7,012 bases of DNA, taken from Candidatus Woesearchaeota archaeon (lineage in GTDB: Archaea; Nanobdellota; Nanobdellia; Woesearchaeales; 21-14-0-10-32-9). Below, in pieces: positions 1-6,028 of this stretch (its first letter is position 1; every line of letters begins with the position of its first letter). A program made the position numbers and the translations under genes. The notes under the pieces were generated by a model that saw nothing but the letters and a program-made list of their open reading frames with translations, made no database searches and was not told where the DNA came from. The stretch spans positions 1 to 7,012 of the forward strand of contig PWLK01000013.1 in the NCBI GenBank assembly GCA_003560545.1. The letters are read 5' to 3'.

Positions 1-48
1 AACTAACAGGGTTGCTGCGAGTAATCCTAACAATATTGTTTTTTTCAT
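1..48 (-). CDS. Start of a divergent secreted or lipoprotein gene (5' end only)
   Basis: Reading the minus strand from the ATG at 48-46, sixteen codons run open to the window edge and translate as MKKTILLGLLAATLLV. Two lysines followed by an uninterrupted hydrophobic stretch rich in Leu and Ala is the form of a Sec signal peptide or N-terminal membrane anchor; no cleavage site or lipobox Cys is reached before the edge. The call rests mainly on context: AAGGTGAT, a strong match to the archaeal anti-Shine-Dalgarno, lies 4 nt before the ATG, and a TATA-like box lies about 40 nt before it. The mature protein is outside the window, so no function can be assigned. It points away from the suf locus and need not be related to it. 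Confidence 0.65.
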   Translation of the reverse strand, partial: MKKTILLGLLAATLLV

Positions 49-52
49 AAGT

Positions 53-60
53 ATCACCTT
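53..60 (-). promoter_or_regulatory. Shine-Dalgarno site of the divergent gene
   Basis: On the minus strand this reads AAGGTGAT, followed by ACTT and then ATG. It complements the CACCT-containing 3' end of archaeal 16S rRNA and fixes the start of the truncated gene at 48. Confidence 0.65.
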
Positions 61-83
61 TCTGCTTATAAAAGCATTATAAG

Positions 84-91
84 TATATAAA
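84..91 (-). promoter_or_regulatory. TATA-like box for the divergent gene
   Basis: The minus strand reads TTTATATA here, close to the archaeal TATA consensus. Its centre is about 40 nt before the divergent ATG, which would place transcription start near 61-62 and give a short leader that just contains the ribosome site at 60-53. The whole 68-96 stretch is AT-rich and could also serve the plus strand, so the assignment is inferred from spacing only. Confidence 0.45.
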
Positions 92-173
92 TATAGTTAA
101 GGCTTCTAAGCAGGTTGAAATAATAATTAATTTCTATATAGATAATAATTGTTTTTTGTTGTTCGGGGAAAGG

Positions 174-182
174 TTAATAAAA
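174..182 (+). promoter_or_regulatory. Candidate TATA box for the ferredoxin gene (leaderless start)
   Basis: TTAATAAAA, preceded by the purine-rich stretch GGGGAAAGG (a possible TFB recognition element), is centred about 26 nt before the ATG at 204. That is the distance expected if transcription begins at or next to the start codon. A second candidate, CTATATAG at 134-141, would instead give a leader of roughly 40 nt. The same arrangement recurs before the regulator gene, which supports the leaderless reading. Confidence 0.45.
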
Positions 183-203
183 CACCCAGCAATACGAAGA
201 GAT

Positions 204-485
204 ATGGCAGAAAACAATAACAGCGAAAAAGAAAAGAAATACTTATTGGAGCACGACAGGCCAAACTGCATAGGGTGCGGGGCATGCGTAGCCGTCGCCC
301 CAGAACACTGGGATATGAACGACGACGGAAAAGCCGACATCCTACATGGCAAGAACAGAAAAGATGAATGGCAGGAAAAAGAAATCAGCGAAGAAGAATT
401 CAAAGTAAACATGGAAGCCGCAGAGAGCTGCCCGGTCAACGTCATACATTTAAAACGATTAAAAGACAACGAGAAACTAATCTAA
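204..485 (+). CDS. Small single-cluster [4Fe-4S] ferredoxin
   Basis: A 93-residue acidic ferredoxin, a soluble one-electron carrier. Cluster ligands are visible as C22-x2-C25-x2-C28 in NCIGCGAC, plus the distal C76-P77. The position that would hold the fourth Cys of a two-cluster motif is Ala (A32 in VAVAPE), so one [4Fe-4S] cluster is expected, as in other short archaeal ferredoxins. The MNDDGKAD stretch (residues 38-45) is typical of this group. I chose ATG at 204 over an in-frame TTG at 156 because the extra 16 residues look unlike ferredoxin and a TATA-like box lies about 26 nt before the ATG. It lies 66 nt before the regulator gene on the same strand. It may donate electrons for cluster assembly or be a client; the sequence does not decide. 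The fold call is firm, the role inferred. Confidence 0.9.
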   Translation: MAENNNSEKEKKYLLEHDRPNCIGCGACVAVAPEHWDMNDDGKADILHGKNRKDEWQEKEISEEEFKVNMEAAESCPVNVIHLKRLKDNEKLI

Positions 486-496
486 TAACTCGCCGT

Positions 497-511
497 TAAT
501 GGTTACCATTA
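497..511. promoter_or_regulatory. Perfect inverted repeat, candidate operator upstream of the regulator gene
   Basis: TAATGGTTACCATTA has 6-bp arms (TAATGG/CCATTA) around a 3-bp centre. It ends just before the probable TFB/TBP binding stretch at 513-528 of the regulator-suf promoter. A dimeric winged-helix protein encoded 40 nt downstream is the obvious candidate ligand, giving autoregulation and control of the suf genes. I saw no second palindromic copy in the window. The symmetry is seen directly; the operator role is inferred. Confidence 0.5.
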
Positions 512-512
512 G

Positions 513-528
513 GCAAAGTTTTATAAAA
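513..528 (+). promoter_or_regulatory. BRE/TATA-type promoter for the regulator-suf transcript
   Basis: GCAAAG followed by TTTTATAAAA (519-528) resembles an archaeal TFB recognition element plus TATA box. The box centre is about 28 nt before the ATG at 552, so the transcript is predicted to be leaderless or to have a leader of only a few bases. No ribosome site precedes that ATG, which agrees. It would drive the regulator and, with no clear terminator afterwards, the genes from sufB to sufC. Confidence 0.6.
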
Positions 529-551
529 CATCCTGGACTACTACTAATTCT

Positions 552-1097
552 ATGAGGGGGGCTCAAAACAAGATAATAGACTTACTGAGAAACAAAGAAG
601 TAGACCTGACCATAAGCCAAATAGCTTCTGAAACCAGAATGGACAGGCATACCGCTTCCAAACACTTAGAAAGCCTGAAATCAAAAGGATTAGTAGAAAA
701 CAGAGTTATTGGAAAATCAAAACTCTGGAAACTATCTAAATCACCACTAATAGAAGCCCTCAAAGAAGACAGCCCCGTAAGCAAAGAACTCAAAAAAATG
801 CTGGGATTACTAGATGACAAAATAAGCATACAAGACAAAAACCACGAAGTAATATGGCACAACCAAGAAAGCAACACAGCAAAATGCCACGAACTACACC
901 TAGGAAGAAAACAAAAATGCAAAGAATGCCCAGCAGAACAAGTCCTAGAAGAAGGCAAACCCACAAACATAACAATAACAGGGAAAAAAGAAAGCAAAGA
1001 AATAACCATGCACCCCATAAAAGACCCTAACGGGAAAACCATAGCATTCATAGAAATCACAAAAAAAGCACAACAAAAGAGGAAAAACAATGGTTGA
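552..1097 (+). CDS. Winged-helix regulator with Cys-containing PAS-like sensor domain; putative suf operon regulator
   Basis: A 181-residue protein of two parts. Residues about 1-65 form a winged helix-turn-helix of the ArsR/MarR-like kind: helix ISQIASETRM, recognition helix around DRHTASKHLESLKSKG, then a basic wing ending KSKLWKLS. Residues about 85-172 look like a PAS-type sensor domain (ISIQDKNHEVIWHNQ at its start, GKTIAFIEIT near the end). This part carries C112, C123 and C126 in the pattern C-x10-C-x2-C-P, a motif seen in some PAS sensors. Three clustered cysteines could bind an Fe-S cluster or metal, or act as a thiol switch. Its stop overlaps the sufB start by 8 bp, and a palindrome lies in its promoter, so control of suf expression is the likely job. 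Bacterial SufR also combines DNA binding with three Cys but lacks a PAS domain. The ligand and the direction of control are inferred. Confidence 0.75.
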   Translation: MRGAQNKIIDLLRNKEVDLTISQIASETRMDRHTASKHLESLKSKGLVENRVIGKSKLWKLSKSPLIEALKEDSPVSKELKKMLGLLDDKISIQDKNHEVIWHNQESNTAKCHELHLGRKQKCKECPAEQVLEEGKPTNITITGKKESKEITMHPIKDPNGKTIAFIEITKKAQQKRKNNG

Positions 1098-3618
1098 CGT
1101 AACAAGAGAACTATACGATGCAGCAGACGAATCAAAATACTTGTTCAAAGCACCAGACGGCTTAAACGAAGAAGTAGTCCGCGCAATATCAAAGTACAAA
1201 AAAGAACCAGAGTGGATGCTTGAAAAAAGGCTTAACGCGCTAAAAATATTTAACGAACTTAAAATGCCAGACTGGGGACCTGACCTAAGCAAACTAGACC
1301 TCCAGAAAATCTGCTACTTCATCATCCCAGACGCAGAGCATAACGCGAATAATTGGGACAAAGTACCTGAGAATATTAAAAAGACTTTTGAACGCCTCGG
1401 AATACCAGAAGCCGAAAGAAAAGCACTCGCAGGAGCAGGCGCACAATACGACTCCCAAGTCGTTTACCACAGCCTAAAAGAAGACCTAAAGAAAAAAGGA
1501 GTTATCTTCGAAGACATGGACGTAGCAGTCCAGAAATACCCTGAACTCGTAAAGAAATACTTCATGAACAAATGCGTGTCTCCAAGGCTCCACAAGTTCT
1601 CAGCATTACACGGTGCAGTCTGGTCAGGAGGGACTTTCATTTATGTTCCAAAAGGCGTGAAAGTAGACATGCCCTTACAAGCTTATTTCAGGATGAACAG
1701 CATGAGCATGGGACAATTCGAACACACATTAATAGTTGTGGATGAAGGAGCACAAGTACACTATGTTGAAGGATGCTTTACTGAAGGAAGCCTTGTAACA
1801 ACGAATCCCGACTATAAAACAATTGAAAGCATAAATGAGAAAGACAAAATCCTTACAAGCGAAGGAGACTACAAGCAGGCAAAAGACCTGCAAAGATATG
1901 ACTACACAGGAGACATATACGACGTAAGGATTTACGGTGATGCGACACAAGTAATAAGCACAACCCCGGAGCATCCATTCCTATATGTAGACAAAAAACG
2001 GAAGAACGAGAAAAACAAAGAATTCAACCCGAGATGGAACGCACCTAAATATTTCAAGAAGGGAGACTACTTAGTAATCCCAATAAACAACAAAATTGAA
2101 AGAAAAGAAAAACATCACTTTAAGATTAAGCAAAAAAACAAATCTGGCAAAGGATTAGAAGAAACAACAGTGGAAGTGCCAGCCACACCTGAATTCTTCA
2201 GGCTAATTGGCCATTACTTAGCTGAAGGAAGCACTATAGGAGAGCACTACCTGTGCTTTGACTTCAACTCTTCAGAACGGGAACTAATTGAGGATACAAA
2301 AGAATGCTTAAGAAAAGTGTTCAATGCTAATCCTTACGAGCAGCCACACAAAAAGAACAATGGCATTTCAGTAAGAGTAAATTCAACAAGGCTTGCAAGG
2401 ATATTCAAACAATTCGGAAACAGGAACTACAACAAATCACTTCCAAGCTGGGCAATGTATGAAACAAAGGAAAACCAGAAAGAAATAATAAAAGGCTGGT
2501 TTAAAGGGGATGGCAACTACTACAACAAAAAGCACGCCTCTGGAACCAAAGAAGCATTCAGGATAAACACAACTTCTTATAAGCTTGCAAGGCAAGGAAG
2601 AGATATATTGCTAAGGCTCGGGGTTTTCGCTTTCTTAAACCAAAGAAACAGGGTTCTGGAAGACAGGAGAACCATGTATACATTAGGAGTAACAGGAAGC
2701 CACATGACCAAATTCGGCGAATTCATAGGAATAAAAGTAAGTGAGAAGATGAACGGGAAGAAAAGGGCTTCAATGTTCCACGTAGATGAAAAATTCGCAT
2801 ACGCACCTATTAAAAGCATAGAGAAAAGAGAAGTAGAAAACATGACTGTGTACAACTTCGGGGTTGACACCCAAGAAACATACACAATAGCAGGAGTAGC
2901 AGTACATAACTGCTCCGCCCCAAAATACAACAGCAATTCCCTGCACGCAGGATGCGTAGAAGTATTTGTTCACAAGAACGCAAGGATGAGATATTCCTCG
3001 GTGGAGAACTGGTCTCAGAACACATACAACTTAAACACAAAAAGAGCAATCGTAGAAGAAAACAGCGTGATGGAATGGGTAAGTGGGAATCTTGGATCAG
3101 GATGTTCTATGCTTTATCCAGCGAGCATATTGCTCGGAAAAAACTCTAAAGCCGACCATGTAACAATAGCTTACGCCGGGAAAAACCAGAACCAGGATAC
3201 TGGTGCAAAAATATACCACTTAGCACCTAATACAACGAGCACAGTGCAGAGCAAGAGCATAAGCAAAAACGGCGGAATAACAGCTTACAGAGGCCTGATT
3301 AATATCAAGAAAGGCGCGAAAAATTCTAAGTGCTCAGTTATATGCGACGCGTTAATGTTCGACAATAAAAGCCAGAGCAATACTTATCCAACTATAGATG
3401 TTAAAGAGAAGAACGTTGACGTCGTTCATGAAGCCACAGTTGGAAGGATAAGCGAAGACCAACTATTTTATTTGCAAAGCCGTGGTCTGAGCGAGGAGCA
3501 AGCGATGCAAATGATCGTATCTGGTTTCATAGAACCTTTGATTAAGGAATTGCCTTTAGAGTACGCGGTGGAGATGAACCGCTTAATAGAACTTGAAATG
3601 GAGGGCAGCCTGGGATGA
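1090..3618 (+). CDS. sufB: SufB, Fe-S cluster assembly scaffold protein, interrupted by an in-frame intein
   Basis: An 842-residue precursor. Removing intein residues 229-607 leaves a 463-residue SufB, the normal family length. SufB with SufD and SufC forms the cytosolic scaffold on which Fe-S clusters are built. Family hallmarks: GAVWSGGTFIYVPKGV (175-190), HYVEG directly before the intein, CSAPKYNSNSLHAG directly after it, and the C-terminal stretch starting HEATVGRISEDQLFYL at 780. C752 (in ICDALMF) aligns by context with the essential E. coli Cys405, and E781 lies 29 residues on, the spacing of E. coli Cys405-Glu434. C608, exposed as the first C-extein residue, probably matches E. coli Cys254. 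The ATG at 1090 has GAGG 7 nt upstream and overlaps the regulator by 8 bp; the end overlaps sufD as ATGA. Activity depends on splicing. The family call is very firm; residue equivalences are from memory. Confidence 0.97.
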   Translation: MVDVTRELYDAADESKYLFKAPDGLNEEVVRAISKYKKEPEWMLEKRLNALKIFNELKMPDWGPDLSKLDLQKICYFIIPDAEHNANNWDKVPENIKKTFERLGIPEAERKALAGAGAQYDSQVVYHSLKEDLKKKGVIFEDMDVAVQKYPELVKKYFMNKCVSPRLHKFSALHGAVWSGGTFIYVPKGVKVDMPLQAYFRMNSMSMGQFEHTLIVVDEGAQVHYVEGCFTEGSLVTTNPDYKTIESINEKDKILTSEGDYKQAKDLQRYDYTGDIYDVRIYGDATQVISTTPEHPFLYVDKKRKNEKNKEFNPRWNAPKYFKKGDYLVIPINNKIERKEKHHFKIKQKNKSGKGLEETTVEVPATPEFFRLIGHYLAEGSTIGEHYLCFDFNSSERELIEDTKECLRKVFNANPYEQPHKKNNGISVRVNSTRLARIFKQFGNRNYNKSLPSWAMYETKENQKEIIKGWFKGDGNYYNKKHASGTKEAFRINTTSYKLARQGRDILLRLGVFAFLNQRNRVLEDRRTMYTLGVTGSHMTKFGEFIGIKVSEKMNGKKRASMFHVDEKFAYAPIKSIEKREVENMTVYNFGVDTQETYTIAGVAVHNCSAPKYNSNSLHAGCVEVFVHKNARMRYSSVENWSQNTYNLNTKRAIVEENSVMEWVSGNLGSGCSMLYPASILLGKNSKADHVTIAYAGKNQNQDTGAKIYHLAPNTTSTVQSKSISKNGGITAYRGLINIKKGAKNSKCSVICDALMFDNKSQSNTYPTIDVKEKNVDVVHEATVGRISEDQLFYLQSRGLSEEQAMQMIVSGFIEPLIKELPLEYAVEMNRLIELEMEGSLG
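1774..2910 (+). mobile_element. SufB intein with LAGLIDADG homing endonuclease domain (379 aa)
   Basis: Protein-splicing element covering precursor residues C229 to N607, with C608 as the +1 extein nucleophile. Splicing blocks are all visible: block A begins CFTEGSLV; block B has the T-x-x-H motif as T292-P-E-H295; the C-terminal blocks read VYNFGVDTQETYTIAGVAVHN split around E596, ending H606-N607. The endonuclease insert has two dodecapeptide motifs, RLIGHYLAEG (371-380, acidic E379) and KGWFKGDGN (468-476, acidic D474), with the linking KSLPSW between them. Both acidic residues and every splicing nucleophile are present, so splicing and DNA cleavage may both be intact. The block F position that is usually His is Glu (E596). 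The insertion point is a conserved SufB loop; SufB inteins are known in mycobacteria and some archaea. The boundaries are confident; activity is inferred. Confidence 0.95.
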
Positions 3619-4817
3619 AAGAAACAATAACCATAGGCGTCAAAGACATAGAAATAAGCGAAGCCATAAAGAAGAAGCTAGATGATAAAGGCTTTGGAGA
3701 GGAACGAGTTGAAAGCTTCAAAAAATACTTCGAAACAGACACACCTATGCTAAAACAAGGCCTGGGAGTTACAACAGACTTATCCTGGATTGAGCTCGGA
3801 GAAGAAAGGGTTTTCCGTGAGGGAAAAACAATTGTCGAAAGCGAGGACAAGGAAATTAAGACGTATACCTGGAACGAGTTCCTGGAAACAAAGGATTTCG
3901 GTGAAGAAGAAAAAAAAGAGATGAAAGGAAAACTCGACTTAAGCATGAACAAAGAAAAAATGAGTTATTTGCACAGGGCTATGAGCAACATAATAATATG
4001 CGTGATGCCCGAAAACACAGTTCTTAAAAAACCCGTAAAAATTAAGAATTTAGTTAAGAACAATTCATACACGCACCTAGCAATATTCGTGGGAAAGAAT
4101 ACTAACGCAGAAATCATATTAGATGTAAAAAGCGAAGAAGAAAGCTTTTTCACGCACCAAACAGACATAATAGTAAAAGAGAACTCAAAGGTTTCGCTTA
4201 TACAGCTAAAGAAGCCAGCGAAGAATTCAGCTTGCTATTCAAAAATAAACCCTGTCGTCCTCGAGGATTCGGAGTTCAGGTTATTGATATGTGACACGAA
4301 TCACAGGTTGTTATTACAGGAAGTGTTTGCAAGGCTAAAAGGAAACAATTCTAGTGCGAGGCTGAGCAACATGTACCTCGCAGGGAAAGGAGAAGAAATA
4401 AATTCTTACAGCATAGCACAGCATGAAGGCAGGAATACTTTTTCGTTAATGCAAAGCAAGGGGTCCCTGGCTTCTTCTAAAGCTATTAATAGGGGTTTGG
4501 TAAGGATTAAGGAAAACGCCTCAGACTCTAACGGGTACCAGAAACTTGAAAGCCTCATGCTTGACGAGGATGCACGTTCAATCTCTGTTCCTGACCTGGA
4601 AATTCATAATGACAAGGTTAAATGCACTCACGGCGCAACCACTACTCGTATAGATGAAGAGAAAGTATTCTACATGATGAGCCGGGGAATTCCAAGGAAA
4701 AAAGCTGAAGAGCAATTAGTAGAAGGATTCTATTATCCTGCTCTGAACGAGATAAAAGATGAGGAAACCAAAGAGGTTTTGCTTAATACTTTAATGGAGA
4801 GGCTCGGAGAGGAATAA
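3615..4817 (+). CDS. sufD: SufD, partner of SufB in the Fe-S scaffold complex
   Basis: A 400-residue SufB/SufD-family beta-helix protein that pairs with SufB and recruits SufC. The N-terminal region (about 1-100) is divergent and charged, as usual for SufD; the core runs from about 120 to 320. The C-terminal signature is clear: VPDLEIHNDKVKCTHGAT (325-342) followed by DEEKVFYMMSRGIPRKKAEE. H339 in CTHGAT corresponds by context to the essential E. coli SufD His360 at the SufB-SufD interface. The SufB Cys (CDALM) has no counterpart here, which separates SufD from a second SufB. The start overlaps the sufB stop as ATGA, with GGAGG at 3600-3604 upstream, so translation is probably coupled, matching the need for a 1:1 heterodimer. 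Next comes sufS after 3 nt. No truncation or frameshift is seen. Confidence 0.93.
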   Translation: MKETITIGVKDIEISEAIKKKLDDKGFGEERVESFKKYFETDTPMLKQGLGVTTDLSWIELGEERVFREGKTIVESEDKEIKTYTWNEFLETKDFGEEEKKEMKGKLDLSMNKEKMSYLHRAMSNIIICVMPENTVLKKPVKIKNLVKNNSYTHLAIFVGKNTNAEIILDVKSEEESFFTHQTDIIVKENSKVSLIQLKKPAKNSACYSKINPVVLEDSEFRLLICDTNHRLLLQEVFARLKGNNSSARLSNMYLAGKGEEINSYSIAQHEGRNTFSLMQSKGSLASSKAINRGLVRIKENASDSNGYQKLESLMLDEDARSISVPDLEIHNDKVKCTHGATTTRIDEEKVFYMMSRGIPRKKAEEQLVEGFYYPALNEIKDEETKEVLLNTLMERLGEE

Positions 4818-4820
4818 AAA

Positions 4821-6023
4821 ATGAAAAACTTCAAGGAAGATTTTCCGTTGCTAGAAAAGCATCCGTCATTGTCATATCTTGATAGCTCTGCAACCACGCA
4901 GAAGCCAAGAATAGTAATAGATACACTCAAGGATTTTTATGAAAACCGTAATGCTAACGTACATAGAGGAGTTTATGCGTTATCCGAGAAAGCCACGGAG
5001 ATGCTTGAAAGTGCAAGGAAAAAGACTGCTTCCATGCTTAATGCTGGGGAAGATGAAATAATATTTGTGAAGAGCGCAACAGAAGGATTCAACCAGTTAT
5101 CCAATGCTTTAGGAGAGAATGTAATGGAAGATCATAATGTTGTTGTGACAGAAATCGAGCATCATAGCAACTTCGTGCCATGGCAACAACTTGCTGAGAA
5201 GAAAAAAGCAGGGTTCAGGGTTGCGAAATACAAAGACATAATGAGCAAAGGAGTTGATGCGATAGCTGAGTTGGTGGATGAAAACACAAGAGTTGTTTCT
5301 TTCACATATATGTCTAATGTAACCGGAAAAATACTTGATGTTAAGAAATTAGCTGAGCTTGTAAGGAAGAAGAACAAAGATGTTTTTGTTGTTGTTGATG
5401 CGTGCCAGGCAGCCGCGCATAAAAAAATAGATGTTAAGGAGTTGGGTGCTGATTTTGTTTGCTTGTCCGCGCACAAAGTTTACGGCCCAACGGGAACAGG
5501 AATTGTTTACGGCAGAAAGGAGTTGCTTAAAAAAATAAGGCCTTTCTTTTACGGCGGGAATATGATACACAAAGTTAGCGTTGAAAAAACTGAGTGGGCA
5601 GACCTCCCTGGGAAGTTTGAAGCAGGAACAATTGATGCGGCAGGGATAATATCTTCTGCTACTGCACTTGAATATTTTCATAGGCATCACGAAGAGATAA
5701 CCAGGAAAGAAGAAAAGTTGAAAAAAGAACTTGTTGCAAAGCTCCGAGGCGTTGAAAGAGTTACAGTTATAGGGCATGAAGATAACGAGTACGGGCCAAT
5801 TGTGAGCTTCCTCGTAGAAGGAATACACCCTCATGACCTGGCAACGATTGCGGACAGGGATAACGTCTGCATCAGGGCAGGGCACCATTGCGCACAGCCA
5901 CTCATGGAATCATTAGGCGTGAGTGCTACGAGTAGGGCGAGCATCGCTTGCTACACCACAGAAGAAGATATTACTAAATTGGTTGAAAGCATAAAAAAAT
6001 CAAGACAAATAATAACGAGGTAA
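4821..6023 (+). CDS. sufS: SufS-type (class II) cysteine desulfurase
   Basis: A 400-residue PLP enzyme that removes sulfur from L-cysteine, leaving alanine and an enzyme persulfide for cluster assembly. Seen in order: substrate-side motif YLDSSATTQKP (19-29), EIEHHSN (111-117) with the PLP-stacking His, VVDACQ (191-196) with PLP-contacting D193 and Q196, LSAHKVYGPTG (215-225) with Schiff-base K219, and RAGHHCAQPLM (352-362) with the catalytic C357 on the short loop typical of SufS/CsdA rather than IscS. R372 in SRAS is the expected carboxylate-binding Arg. One small departure is CYTTEE at 377-382, where most relatives have YNT. The ATG at 4821 has GGAGAGG 8 nt upstream and follows sufD by 3 nt. 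Full length for the family; SufU or SufB are the likely sulfur acceptors. Confidence 0.97.
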   Translation: MKNFKEDFPLLEKHPSLSYLDSSATTQKPRIVIDTLKDFYENRNANVHRGVYALSEKATEMLESARKKTASMLNAGEDEIIFVKSATEGFNQLSNALGENVMEDHNVVVTEIEHHSNFVPWQQLAEKKKAGFRVAKYKDIMSKGVDAIAELVDENTRVVSFTYMSNVTGKILDVKKLAELVRKKNKDVFVVVDACQAAAHKKIDVKELGADFVCLSAHKVYGPTGTGIVYGRKELLKKIRPFFYGGNMIHKVSVEKTEWADLPGKFEAGTIDAAGIISSATALEYFHRHHEEITRKEEKLKKELVAKLRGVERVTVIGHEDNEYGPIVSFLVEGIHPHDLATIADRDNVCIRAGHHCAQPLMESLGVSATSRASIACYTTEEDITKLVESIKKSRQIITR

Positions 6024-6028
6024 AAACC

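Noticed and set aside
156..203. TTG-initiated N-terminal extension of the ferredoxin
   Set aside because: The extra residues do not resemble ferredoxin, and the candidate TATA box at 174-182 would lie inside the coding region. ATG 204 fits the promoter spacing better.
486..551. Transcription terminator between the ferredoxin and regulator genes
   Set aside because: No long T-tract is present; the palindrome has short arms, no U-run after it, and sits against a promoter, so an operator fits better.
563..1135. 190-codon open frame on the minus strand across the regulator
   Set aside because: It is antisense to a well-supported gene, gives a Leu/Ser/Phe/Cys-rich low-complexity protein with no recognisable motif, and has no plausible start signals; a by-product of A-rich coding on the other strand.
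1774..2910. Reading the interruption of sufB as an insertion sequence or a broken gene
   Set aside because: The frame is continuous, and the insert has complete intein splicing and endonuclease motifs rather than transposase motifs or terminal repeats.
2952..3149. 65-codon plus-strand open frame in another frame within the SufB C-extein
   Set aside because: The SufB frame carries the conserved residues here; this frame yields a basic, unrecognisable peptide without a ribosome site.
5380..5400. Repeat of gtt units in sufS (tgttgttgttga)
   Set aside because: It encodes the hydrophobic beta-strand Val residues before the conserved D193-A-C-Q motif, so it is explained by coding.
5349..5888. 179-codon open frame on the minus strand inside sufS
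   Set aside because: It lies antisense to conserved cysteine desulfurase motifs and has no family resemblance.
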